This document shows, piece by piece, positions 10,743 through 22,000 of a stretch of DNA of 64,000 nt (its first letter is position 1; the number at the start of each line of letters is the position of its first letter). The notes under the pieces were generated by a model that was not told the DNA's origin, searched no databases, and worked only from the letters and a program-made list of their open reading frames with translations. The DNA lies in NCBI RefSeq assembly GCF_949628215.1, contig NC_134281.1, forward strand, positions 38,796,512 to 38,860,511. Reading direction: 5' to 3'. Origin of the DNA: Phalacrocorax aristotelis (Eukaryota; Chordata; Aves; Suliformes; Phalacrocoracidae). The translations under genes were made by a program, and so were the position numbers.

Positions 10743-13700
10743 GTGACCCCAGAAACAAAACAAAGAAACAAGAATGATGGGATCATTCCTCATGCTGAGG
10801 GTTTTTTTCCAAGTATTACTCAGCAGCTGATTCTTGGGTGTTACAAGGATGCTGAGTAGTCTTTTAAACATTAGTATTCAAAAGTATGAAATATTTTACT
10901 GTCGCATGTTCTGCTGTAGAACAGGAAAAAGATTTTGGCGGATGCAATGTAAAGCTGATTCTGGGACAGTCAGTAAGCGTTCTTCTCAAAAGGGGTTGTC
11001 AGAGATGCGATGATGAAGAACAGACTGACTGTTTTGGGTGACGGCGAATGTCTCCCTGTGACCGATTGCTCAGCCTGGACAGCTGTGTCCTCCCTGCCAA
11101 AGTGCCTTACTGGCCATTGTTTCACCTGGCTTCTATTTCGAGGTTTATTCACCCCATGTAGACCGCTAACCAGAAAAGGCTAGATAGGAAAAACAATATT
11201 CTCTTTATTTTGAATTAACCGGAATTGTAGAAAAGATGCCAGATGTATTTGAACTGCGTAATGCAGCACTCACAATTTCCCTGTTGCTGGTGTCAGATCG
11301 TGAAAGTGGATTGTGTGGCCCGGCAGAAAACACCTGACAAGTGTGGTGTTGCCAATAATTGAAAACAATGCAAGACTGTAGATTTTTTTTTTTTAAATAG
11401 CTTTAATGTACGGTATAGTGGATTGCTGAGCAGGGCCTGCTCTGCTTTCAGTGACGACGATCACGCGTGTTGTACCTGTGTAACCGCGGGGAGAAAGGGG
11501 CTCTTGCGACTTAAGATGGAAAGAAAAAAAAGCTGGCACATACATCGAGTGTTACTGTACTACGTCCATTTGCACGTTCATGAGCATAACGTTCACCCTC
11601 CGTTTCAAGACTGATAATTTGCTATTCTGGAGGTGTTTTATAAATTATTCTAAATTTTTTAACTTTTGATACAGGTGATGATTTTTGAGGTAACACATAA
11701 TTTGTACTGCGCTGTAATCAGATTAGAAAGACAACTGTTTCTTCATGTCTAAGTAACAGTAGTGCTACTAATATTGACTGTTACTCTGCGCTGCAGGAAG
11801 TTCACGCGTGCTTGTCCCAAATAACAAGTTGTAAAATCACGAAAAAGGCTCTTTGAGAAGGGAGGCTGCCGTTTCATTAATGTGATTATCGAGGTTATAT
11901 TATTATCTTGCCAAAACCAAATTAACATGAGCATGACGGTTTGAGCTCTAAACCCTGTTTGCTTCTGCTGTGCAGAAATAGGAACGGATTGTTTAAATAT
12001 CTTTGATAACTGAGGTGTTTCATATTTAATTCTGTTGTTACTTCACTGTTTTGCAGCTCTTGGGGATTGTTCTAATAAAGGTTTAGATACAAGCCACGGT
12101 GAGCCTCTTTGTGCCCAGCGCCGGCCAGCGGCGGGTGTGCCACGCGTGGGGCTGCATGGAGCCCGCCGGCGGCGGGGAGGGGCAGGGTGGGGCCGGGGAG
12201 GGTGGGGCCGGCGGTTGGGTGTGGCCCATCTCCGCCCTGTGCGGATGGGCTGCCCGGGACAGAGGTGAAGGCCCGCAGCGTGGGGGGGCTGGACCACGTG
12301 CCACCGCTCCTTAACAAAAGGAGTTTCTTAGGTTTTTTTTTAATAAAAACTTGAGGGCAGTTTGTTACATTTTTTATTTACGTTTTTGGAACCACGTAAT
12401 AATAAAACACAGGTTTTTTGGCTGAACCGGTTTTGACATCATCTCATACCAGACAAGGTGTGCTTTAAATCAGCCGAATCCTTACCTTGTAATTCAGTAG
12501 AAATCTCTTTCTGGTTCTGGGGACTCACTAAAAGTCCTATTTTCCTCCTGTCTTTGTGCGAGGTCAGCAAAACTTGTATTGCATATTTACTGGGTTGACT
12601 TCCCTGTCTTAGCTTCCACGGGAAATGCCGCTGTAGGTGTTGAAATCACGGCTGGGGCTGTAGCAGGCCAGAGTCCCAGGCCGGCCAGTGGCCACTTGCT
12701 GCGAGTAGGGGAGATGGGGTGGTACCTCCTTCTGCAGTACGTCCTCCGGGCTGACGGGGCACGGGGGGAACCCCAAACAACTAAAAGCCATGCAAAAGCT
12801 TTTCAGAGATGAGGGCGCATTTCAGCAGAGGCAGCACTGGGGCAGCTATTTGGAGGCAGGACAAAGGGAGAGTTTGGGCTGGAGGTTAATACCTAAAGTA
12901 TGCATTGTAAGTCATTCCATATGCAGGGAGCCTTGTTTGAGGATGCTTCTGGCATTCAGTGATCACTGCAATGAAACCTCGAGATGGAGTTTTTTAATTA
13001 GCACATAAAGCTATGATGCTGACAGCTGGGCATTGCTGTCATCTTGGGTGGAGTGGCAGCTGCAGCGGGAGGAGACGTTAGCTAGAAATGCTTCAATGGA
13101 GAAAGTATGGCTCTATGCTGGGGCTTCAGTGACTGAATAGCAAACAGATGCGTTCAAGCCCACAGGTTACACAGAGCTTTAAATTCAGAGTTGCAGCCCA
13201 TACCATTTAAGGGAAGATGATCAGTGTGTTAGTGTTACACTGTAGGATGCTATGTCTTAAAAAGGGTTAAATGCTGTCAGTTTTGGTGGGGAGGTTGGTG
13301 GGTTTGGGTTGTCCCGTCAGCCGTATCATCAGCCAGTGGCCATTGCACCCATGAGCGGTGGTACTTGCACAGCACAGCTCTGCTGTACAGGGGTTGTGAG
13401 CTGGCCGTGCCTCGGGGGTGGGTGACAGCTGCTGGGAAAGTAAAGCTGTGACAAAGCAAATGCATACGGAGAGGAGAATGGCTCAGCCTGGAAGATTTAG
13501 ATGTGGGCGATGTCAGTCCAAACTAAACAGTGAAAAGCAAACTGTAAAAGTGGTCTTCAGAGGGCTACCGCTGTTCCCTGAGCCCAGTTTAGCAGCTAGG
13601 CTGACCGAGGCCGTGCAACACAAGAAGTACAAGCCTGGTAGAGAACAGTTGCTTAGAAGAGCCAAAAGACACTGCTGTTTTACTGAAAATTTTCATGAAA

Positions 13701-16240
13701 GCATGCTGCTTTTTCCTTCTTTTTTAACATTTGATCAGACACAAATTTAGCAAGCAAAGCCTGCATTCTTTTTGTTCTCTAAAGCATCACTGTAAAGTTC
13801 AGTTCTGACCGTGGCAATAAACAGCAGTAGCAGTAAAGTACCCTGTGTGTTAAAGCACAAGATCATTGTTTGAATTCAGGTGATCATGTACAGCCCTGCA
13901 GAACCTATCATACTGTACCCAGACACTGGAAGATACATTTGTAACATAAAAGTTATTGTAAGGGGATTTTTGGAGCATAGAGACCTTTACTATGTGTCTC
14001 ATATGTACATAGTTATTTTAATTAAATCTGGATTTTTTTTTAACTACATCAGTATCTCCTGTTAACGCACATGGTCTGTTGGAACTGACTGCAGCTATTA
14101 GTTATATTGTTCTCCTTCAGAAAATGTCAAGCTTACTAAAAAAATTGCTTTCTTGCCTCCTTTTAAATGTGTTTTCAGACTGACGTGTTTTAGATCTCAC
14201 ATGGTTTTTCTTGCCATTCATATTACATTTAAATCTAACACTGGCTGCATGCCATAGAAACTTTAATCCATATCCAGCTGAATTCAAAACCTAGCCTGAG
14301 TTTTTCTCTTGTGTACCAGCAGTCTGATGTGCAGCCTTTTCTAGGGCTCCTACTTCTTTTGCTAGGTTTGTTCTTCCTAGTCGCCCGTTACCCAAGGGGA
14401 GTGCCGTACCACGCAAGTCTCCCCCGCAGGCCTGGGGTGTGGATCAATGACCCCTGTCGTCACTTGATAGGATGCAGCACGGCCACTCATTTTGAGTCGC
14501 TAGGTTTGTTGCGGGAAGCACCTAGCTTCTGTGTGCCTTACCGGGGGAGCTGTCTGCCCCAGCATCAGTGCCTGCTGCGCAGGGGAAAGGGGGAAGAGGC
14601 CGCCTTACTTTCCACTCTGGCACCATTAGTCATAACTGTGCTGCAGCCACGCTGGGACAGACTAGTGGTGCAGTCAGCAGCGGTGTGGTCGGGCTGAAAT
14701 TTCCGCTGAAGGAGGAAATGATAACGTAACTGCCCTGTTATAATGAACCAGACCCTGGTCATAAATATCGGATGAAAATGTTTCTGCTTTTGTCTTGGCC
14801 AGTGTTTGATGTGTACCACCTGTGACGTCTTTGCAGTTTGACTTTGCAGATGAACGATGCCATTGGTGCATTTTCTTCTGAGAACTGGCATGCTGCTTTG
14901 CAAATCCACACATCTGCAGATGGCTTGGAGAGGGAAAGGAAGGGATTGTTTTGTACAGAGCTTCATAATGTAGTTTCTGGTTGCCATCATTTTCAACACA
15001 TCTGACCAACTCAATTTCCTGTCTTGAATCAACTTTCATTTCATCAAGTCCCAAGTTTGCATTTCTGTTGGTTTGGCTGGGCTCTGTGGGGGATCTATTT
15101 TAATTTTGCAGTCTGAAAGAGCCCAGGTTTGGAAAAGAATCGAAGCAGTCTCAGGAGAATGTTGCGTGCTTAATTTGCTCCAAATGATAATGTCAAAAAG
15201 CGGGGTGGGGGTGGTGTAGTTTGTTTTTACTTTTTTTTAGATTATGCTGTTCCAGTTATTTACAGAAATACTAAATACTTAAATAGCATCATCATGCCCA
15301 CAAGTGAGTTATTTTGTGAGAACACTAACAATGGTCCAAAACAGTTTAACAAATCATAGTATAATACTCAGCTGTAGCTGTTCTGGGTCACTGGAGCTTA
15401 AACAAGTAGATATTATCTTTGTGAGTTTAATTTTAGTGGTTCTTGGTGCCCAGCAGTGGCAACTCTTTCTGAAATGATGTCATGACCAGCAACTTGTAAC
15501 TGTGTGTTTGAACACGCCCTGTCACATATGTCTACCAAGATGCCTGTACAAATTCCTGCAGAGACACTGAAGATCAAAATGTATATGGAAAGGTAACATT
15601 TCTATGTCTTTGACTATGCATAACATACATACAAAAATGTTTCTGTCTTAAAATCATATTTTGAGTAAGTGCTTATATCCATGTTATAGGAGTGCTAGTA
15701 TTTCTGCTCATTATTTCTGAAAATGGTAAGAAAGGTGGCTGTTAGTTGTTCCCACATTCAGCGAATTACCGTTTACATCCAATTTAAACGACATTTTTAT
15801 GGTTAGCTTTCTTGGATGACCTGCTAACTCACATTAAAAAAAGCAAACATTTCCTTGTGTGGCTTTTTTTTTTTTTTTTTAATAGAGTAGCTGTCTTTCA
15901 AACACAATAGCTTAATTTTAAAATAAGAAAATGTATAACTTTTTTTATACCAGTGTGCTGTTACTCGTTCTAGGCTTCCCATATTTTGGTAATAAACTTT
16001 GTTTGTAGGTTTGGAGCAGGAGACAGCTTTCTCCCATGAGGTCAACTTGGGAAATACTATTGGTGCAGTTTGTGATGGCAGCTATTATAAGATATCATTC
16101 CCGGGAGAGGGGGAGGGGATTGCGTCCTGTTCAGATGTGGGAGGGCTTTAAGAAAAAAAAAAACCGCACACCACCACAACAACAAGAAGTATAAAACCCC
16201 CACAAGACAGCAATGTCCAAAAGAGAGCTGATACATAGTT

Positions 16241-16262
16241 ATGTGTATGTGTATGTGTATGA
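16241..16262. repeat. (ATGTGT)n microsatellite
   Basis: A six-base unit ATGTGT/GTATGT repeated between three and four times on the + strand, next to the 3' side of the CR1 element. Confidence 0.8.
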
Positions 16263-16895
16263 GGGAAAAGCTCTTTATGAGAGGGGTGGGGAAGAAGTCC
16301 AGAGAGAGTTGTGTGAAGAGAGGAATGTGCAATCTTCAGGCAGAAAAGGAAGTTGTGAGGTCTTTTCCCAGGACTACCGTTGATTTGCTGCGTGCTTATT
16401 TGTGTGGGGAAAAAAGAAATCAGAGGGAGTAAAAGAGAAAAGATGCGTGCCAGAAAGGAGACAAATGATGGATGGAGAGTCAAACATTTGACTTTGGTTT
16501 TGGTTACCCAACCGTTCTAGGAAGAGCGCAGTCTAGACAAGATGGCCCAGCACCCTGTCCAGACGACTCTTAAAAGTGTCCAATGTGGCCGAGTCAACCA
16601 CTTCCCTGGGGAGATTATTTCAATGGGTGACTGTCCTCACTGTGAAAAGTTTTCCTCCCATGTCCAATCGGAATCTCCCCAAGAGCAACTTGTGTCCATT
16701 CCCCCTTGTCCTCTCCATGTGACTCCTTGTAAAAAGGGAGTCTCCATCTTCCTTGTAGCTGTCCCTTAAGTACTGGTACATGGTGATGGGATCCCCTCTG
16801 AGCCTCCTTTCCTCAAGGCTGAACAAACCCAGCTCTCCCAGCCCATCCTCGTATGGCAGGCTGCCCAGTCCTTTGATCGTCTTGGTGGCCCTTCT

Positions 16896-18128
16896 CTAGA
16901 CCCCTTCCAGCCTGTCCACATCCGTTTTGTATAGCGGGGACCAGAACTGTACACAGCACTCCAGGTGTGACCTGACAAGCGCTGAGTAGAGTGGGATAAT
17001 GACCTCTTTGTCTCTGCTGGGGATGCCCTTATTGATGCAACCCAGCATTTTGGCTGCAGCAGCACACTGTGCGCTCATGTGGAGCTTCCTGTCCACCAGG
17101 ACCCCCAGGTCCCTTTCCACAGAGCTGCTCTCCAGCCAGCTGGATCCCAGTCTGTGCTGCACTCCTGGATTATGTTTTCCCAGGTGCAAGACCTTACACT
17201 TCTCCTTGTTGAACTCCAGAAAGTTCTTGTTGGCCCACTCTTCCAGCCTATCCAGATCTCCCTGCAGAGCAGCTCTCCCTTCTGGAGTGTCCACTTTCCC
17301 ACTCAACTTGGTGTCATCAGCAAACTTCACCAGGCTACACTTGATCCCATTATCCAGATCACTTACAGAGATGTTGAATAACATTGAGCCCAATATTGAT
17401 CCCTGGGGGACCCCACTTGTGACAGGTTGCCACTTGGAAAAGGAGCTATTTACCACCACCCTTTGGGTGCGGCCTGTCAGCGAGTTCCCCACCCACTGCA
17501 CAGACCACTCGTCTAGGCCGTAACACATTAATTTCTCCAGGAGGAGGCTGTGGGGGACTGTATCAAAGGCCTTAGAGAAGCCCAGGTAGACAATGTCCAC
17601 CACCTGCCCCATGTCAACCAGGCAAGTCACTTTGTCATAGAAGGCCACCAGGTTTGTCAAGCACGCTCTGCCTTTAGTGAAGCCATGTTGGCTTTTCCCA
17701 ATCACGTGCTTCAATTGACTCATGATGGCCCCCAGGAGGATTCGTTCCATAACTTTCCCAGGGATTGAAGTAAGGCTGATGGGCCTATAGTTACCCGGAT
17801 CCTCCCTCGAGCCCTTCTTGTAGATAGGGGTAACATTTGCCTTCCTCCAGTCCTCTGGGACATCCCCCGTTCTCCAGGACTTCTTGAAGATTATGTAGAG
17901 TGACCTCGCAATGATGTCAGCCAGCTCTCTCAACACCCTTGGGTGGATGGTGTCAGGGCCCATCAATTTGTAGAGGTCAAGTTCCTGTAGTAATTCACTA
18001 ACTCTTCCTTCACTGATGGTGGGTCGGTTTTGGATCAACCAGGAATTTCGTTCCCAAAGCCTGGGACCCAACCGTGCTGGTAAAGACAGAGGTGAAGAAA
18101 GTGTTGAGGACCTCTGCCTTTTCTGCAT
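16896..18128 (-). pseudogene. CR1 ORF2 reverse-transcriptase domain remnant
   Basis: A 410-codon open frame holding the core of a CR1 reverse transcriptase. Visible motifs include GNYRPISLTS, a GFSKAFDTVPH stretch, TSGVPQGSILGSMLFN and the catalytic box FADDTKLS. The frame ends at a TAG (16,896-16,898) where related copies read CAG in the sequence GVQRRATK. The same frame then continues to at least 16,620, so this is a nonsense change and not the natural end. Upstream the frame shifts near 18,035-18,128, since the sequence after NIGPLLN runs on in another frame. The copy cannot encode a full ORF2, so it is dead despite an intact catalytic core. Confidence 0.88.
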
Positions 18129-18308
18129 CGTTGGTGACTGACTCTTCTGTTTAACAGTGGGCCTATGTTTTCCTTCTGTTTCTGCTTGTGGTTGACATAC
18201 CTGAAGAACCCTTTCTTGTTATTTTTGGTGTCTATGGCCAGTTTCAATTCAAGCTGGGCTTTTGCTTTTCTAACTGCATCTCTGCATGCTCTGGCAATGC
18301 CCTTGTAG

Positions 18309-18313
18309 CTCTC
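18309..18313. repeat. Left target-site duplication of the solo LTR
   Basis: CTCTC, repeated exactly at 18,911-18,915. Both copies lie in CR1 sequence, proving insertion into the LINE. Confidence 0.9.
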
Positions 18314-18910
18314 TGTCATGGTTTTAGCTGGGATAGAGTTAATTTTCTTCACTGCAGCTGGCATAGTGCTGTGCTTTGGACTTAGTATGAAAACAACGTT
18401 GATAACACACTGATGTTTTAGTTGTTGCTGGGTAGTGCTTGTACTAGTCAAGGACTTTTCCAGCTTCCCGTGCTCTGCCGGGTGCACAAGAAGCTGGGAG
18501 GGGAGGGGGCACAGCTAAGAGAGAGGATTCAAACTGGCCAAAGGGGTATTCCATATCCTGTAACGTCATGCCCAGTATGTTACCTGGGAGGGGCTGGCTG
18601 GGGGAGGGAGGAAGCAATTGTGGCTGGGGGACCGGCCATATCGGTCAGCGGGTGGTGAGCAGTTGTATTGTTTGTGTTTCTGTTTTTTTCCCCTTTTTCC
18701 CTTTTCCTTTTTATTATATTATTATTGTTATTATCATAATCAATATTATCATTATTATTTTATTTTAATTATTAAACCATTCTTATCTCAACCCACAAGT
18801 TTCTTTTTTTGCTTTTGCTCTTCTGATTCTCTCCCCCGTCCCACAGGGGTGGGGGGAGTGAGCGAGCGGCTGCGGGGTGTTTAGTTGCCAGCTAGGGCTG
18901 AACCGTGACA
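18314..18910 (+). mobile_element. Solo LTR of an avian endogenous retrovirus (ERVL-like)
   Basis: The 597-bp element starts TGTCATGG, ends CGTGACA and is flanked by a perfect 5-bp target duplication CTCTC (18,309-18,313 and 18,911-18,915). Five-base duplications fit ERVL-type integration. It has an ATT-rich tract (about 18,711-18,775) and an ATTAAA poly-A signal near 18,773, which sets the + orientation. The position matching the sister LTR's TATA-like sequence reads AGTATGTTAC and looks degraded. No internal retroviral genes are present, as expected after LTR-LTR recombination. Confidence 0.9.
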
Positions 18911-18915
18911 CTCTC
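18911..18915. repeat. Right target-site duplication of the solo LTR
   Basis: CTCTC, identical to 18,309-18,313. CR1 ORF2 sequence resumes immediately. Confidence 0.9.
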
Positions 18916-19030
18916 AATGGATAATCCTCCACTTCTCCATCTCTGGTATGCTTCTCTTTTGGTTTTGTGTAGACCCAGGAGCTCATGGTTGAGCCAAGGG
19001 GGCCTCTTGCTCCACTTACTTTGTTATTCT

Positions 19031-22000
19031 CTTTTTTAACTTAAGGGTGTCACAGCTATGGGTAACATATGAAGTGAGTACAATTTAAAGCACAAACCAA
19101 ATGAAAACTAAACAAACACACAGGCATACACACACATTTTTAAGGCATTTGTTGGAAGAATAAACTGGTCTGAGCTGTGCCCTCATTTTTTTTCCCCGAT
19201 ATGTTTTACCCTGTTCAGTACCTGTTTGCCAATACATACTGATACAGTCCCTTCTGAGGATGTAAATACCCTTTTATAACAATAACGTGTTTGGATAGCT
19301 TTTTGTCATCTTAATATTTGCACGAATAATTGCTCCCACATAAGAATGTTATATATTGACATGAAAGCAATCACCATGGGAGCGTAGCTGTGCTGGAGCA
19401 GGTAGCATGACATGAAGAAGCAAAATCTTTGTCCTTTTTCTATCAGATGCTTCAAAAGCACTTTCCCAGAAGTAGCTTTTTTGCACACACAGAGGTCACC
19501 AAAACCTTCTGCACATTTCTGTTAACATAAAATGAGAAAGAAACTGAACAGGAGTAGGAAAAGGTATGTTTTTGTAGCTCAGTGTTTAAATTAGATTGTG
19601 TGATTTTTTTCCCCTTCTTTTTCTTGCAGTAGTATTGTTTCTATATTGTTTTTGTTCTGGTTTGAGCCACTTTATAAAAATTCACTCGCAAAAGTTTCTC
19701 TATACAGTTTTGTCTTTTCACTGCTTTCTTTGCAGAGTTCAAGCCTTTCAAAATGGTAGACGAGCATACTCACTGAAAAAGCCGAGGTGAACTGATGTAA
19801 GACTAGTCTGTAGTAGTGCCAGACATAGCTTAGAGATTTTCCCCCCCATAGCCCTTGTCCTGCTCCTGAAATAAGCTGTAATTCTCTCATCCTGGAAGCA
19901 CATTTAATATTAGTTGACTGACTGTGGGTGTCCTCATCAAATTGATTTACCCAGTTTTAACAAGGGAAGGATCAGGAGTCTGTGTGAAGGTATCATATTG
20001 CACCAGCAGCCTGGTGAGAAGAAAGATGTTAGACCTCGGAAGACATGCTGGGTCACTGTCACCCTGTTTGATGGCAGCAAGTCAGCAGGTTAGGAGTCAG
20101 TACTGATTCTAAAATCACTGGACTCCCAGGCAGTAGAAATACATGATCTCCTTTATGCATCTTTGGGCAAGAGCATGTATTGCATTTCTGGGTGATGTCC
20201 TTACACACAGAGCCGTATTTGTAAAATGCTTAGAAACTATACAGATGTTATTGCAGCAGCTTAAACCAAAGAATTAAGCCCTGAGCTTCTACGCCGGAGC
20301 TCAGAAAAAGAGTTACTCCCTTTTATGAATACTCTGTCTGGGATCTTGGACTTTTGTGGTTTTGCAGCAAGGCCCTTGAGCAGCGTGGGAGAACTAAGCA
20401 AAGTGTCAGGAAGTATATTCAACACTTTTGCCAAACAGCAAAGGCGCCCCATATCTTCTTAATCTCCCTGCTGAACTAGCCAAATACAGAGTTAGAAAAA
20501 AAACACATCCAGGTGAAGAAGAAAGGGAAAAACACAGGCATTCCAACTGGTCTAAGAAACAACAGAACAATGAAACAACCTGTTGTATCTATCAATGTAA
20601 TCATGCTTTTTTTTGCCTTACTGTTTATTCTGTCTGTGTAGGGGAAGATAAATTCTTTTCTTCTTAGATACACTAAGGCATTAGCTACAGAACACCACCA
20701 CCAAATAACTTCTTCATCCAGGCAAGTTTGCATTTTTAGCTCTGAAAAAGCTGGGATTTCTATATTCTATAACCACCTCATATTCTAGGTTACCATAATA
20801 CTTTTCCAACACTAAAAGGACTGAATGATGCAGCACAGCAACGCAATACAAAATTAGCTGTCTTTTAGCTTTACTATTACTCAAGAAAATCTAAAATCGA
20901 GCTACATGCTTTATCCAAGACAGTCTGCTCTATACTAGCAGAGTAGTAAATGTCCCACAGCTGCTGGCTGGTGGCAGAGTAGCTCAGTGAGGAGGCAGAA
21001 CCATCAGCACTTGGCAAGGTGTCTGTGTGACTGCAACCTTGGTGTTTCAGCTTATTACGAGAGAACAAATTCTCGGCAGTCCACAAGCAAGGTATTCAGG
21101 GAATGTTTGTCATAACCAGCAAATATAGTGAAAACATAAGAGTTACATTTGGACAAATATATTGAAAAAGCCAAATCAACTACAGCACAATCTTTTTGCA
21201 AGAGACCTGTCCTGAGGCTAAAGAGTGTCATTCTGCATTACTGTTGGCAGTCATCTGCGTCAAGAGAAGAGTCACTAGTGCTGGACTATTGCTTACAGTA
21301 CAACCACATTGGGTTGTATCAACAGAATCCTGCATCTAGAGATATCAAAGCGATCTCCTCTGCTGCTAGTTGGCCAGAGGACATAGTGATAAGCAAGTTC
21401 AGTTGTTCTGCTTGCTTTAGATGGATCTCCTAATTGAGGTGCAGATTTTGAAAGTAATTGAAAATAGAAATTGAATATAAATGTTTGGGTCAAAACACAC
21501 TTCCACAAACTGACAGCAAGCACTGTACCACTTTCTACACCTAGAAATAAGCGGGGATCAAACTCCGCTAGTCCTGTATCAGAAAACAGAAGTCAAAGGA
21601 GTTCATTTTGTCACATGCCATGTGAAGTATTTAGTTTATAGCTTAACTTGTATCCTAGTCAAGGTTTCATCAACATACAGCCATACTATGTCAAAACAGA
21701 AGATGGTCTAAATCAAAGATTTGGTTAGCCTTCAAATAAATAAAATAGAAAAAAGCACTCCTTGTACTTCAATGTTTTAAATACTTTTTCATATGTGCAG
21801 TAATTTACAGTTTTGTCTTCTTATTATTGATCCAGCTCCGTAAGATGCAAATATCTTGGGGAGTCTGTCAAATATCAGAACTGCATTTAATAGTATTTCT
21901 ATATAACTTGGGATGAATGCAAGCAATGCAGAAGTCACTGCCCTCAGTACCAGGAAAATGGAAAGGGAAGGGTTCAAAACGAATTGTAAATATGCAACTC

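Larger units (their letters stand above)
9907..16507. other. Convergent intergenic region, left part
   Basis: No gene recognised. Moderately GC-rich patches with several CpGs lie near 10,240-10,460 and 12,110-12,300; their open frames on both strands are compositional. Two overlapping - strand open frames at 14,565-15,054 have no family motif I know. The rest is AT-rich with homopolymer runs. Confidence 0.6.
16508..19030 (-). mobile_element. CR1 LINE, 5'-truncated, interrupted by a solo LTR
   Basis: Read on the - strand this is a CR1 non-LTR retrotransposon of the type common in birds. From right to left it carries the ORF2 segment around WLNHELLGLHKTKREAY (18,990-18,930), RACRDAVRKAKAQLELKLA (about 18,295-18,240), the reverse transcriptase palm motifs, and a C-terminal and 3' UTR-like part down to about 16,510. 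The solo LTR at 18,314-18,910 splits it, and CR1 coding resumes on the far side. The 5' end is truncated within ORF2. The octamer repeat typical of CR1 3' ends is not seen, so the 3' end is lost or diverged. Outer boundaries are approximate. Confidence 0.9.

Noticed and set aside
18035..18487. 150-codon - strand frame as a separate gene
   Set aside because: It is the CR1 ORF2 segment joined to LTR sequence by chance; its residues switch from CR1-like to LTR read-out at 18,314.
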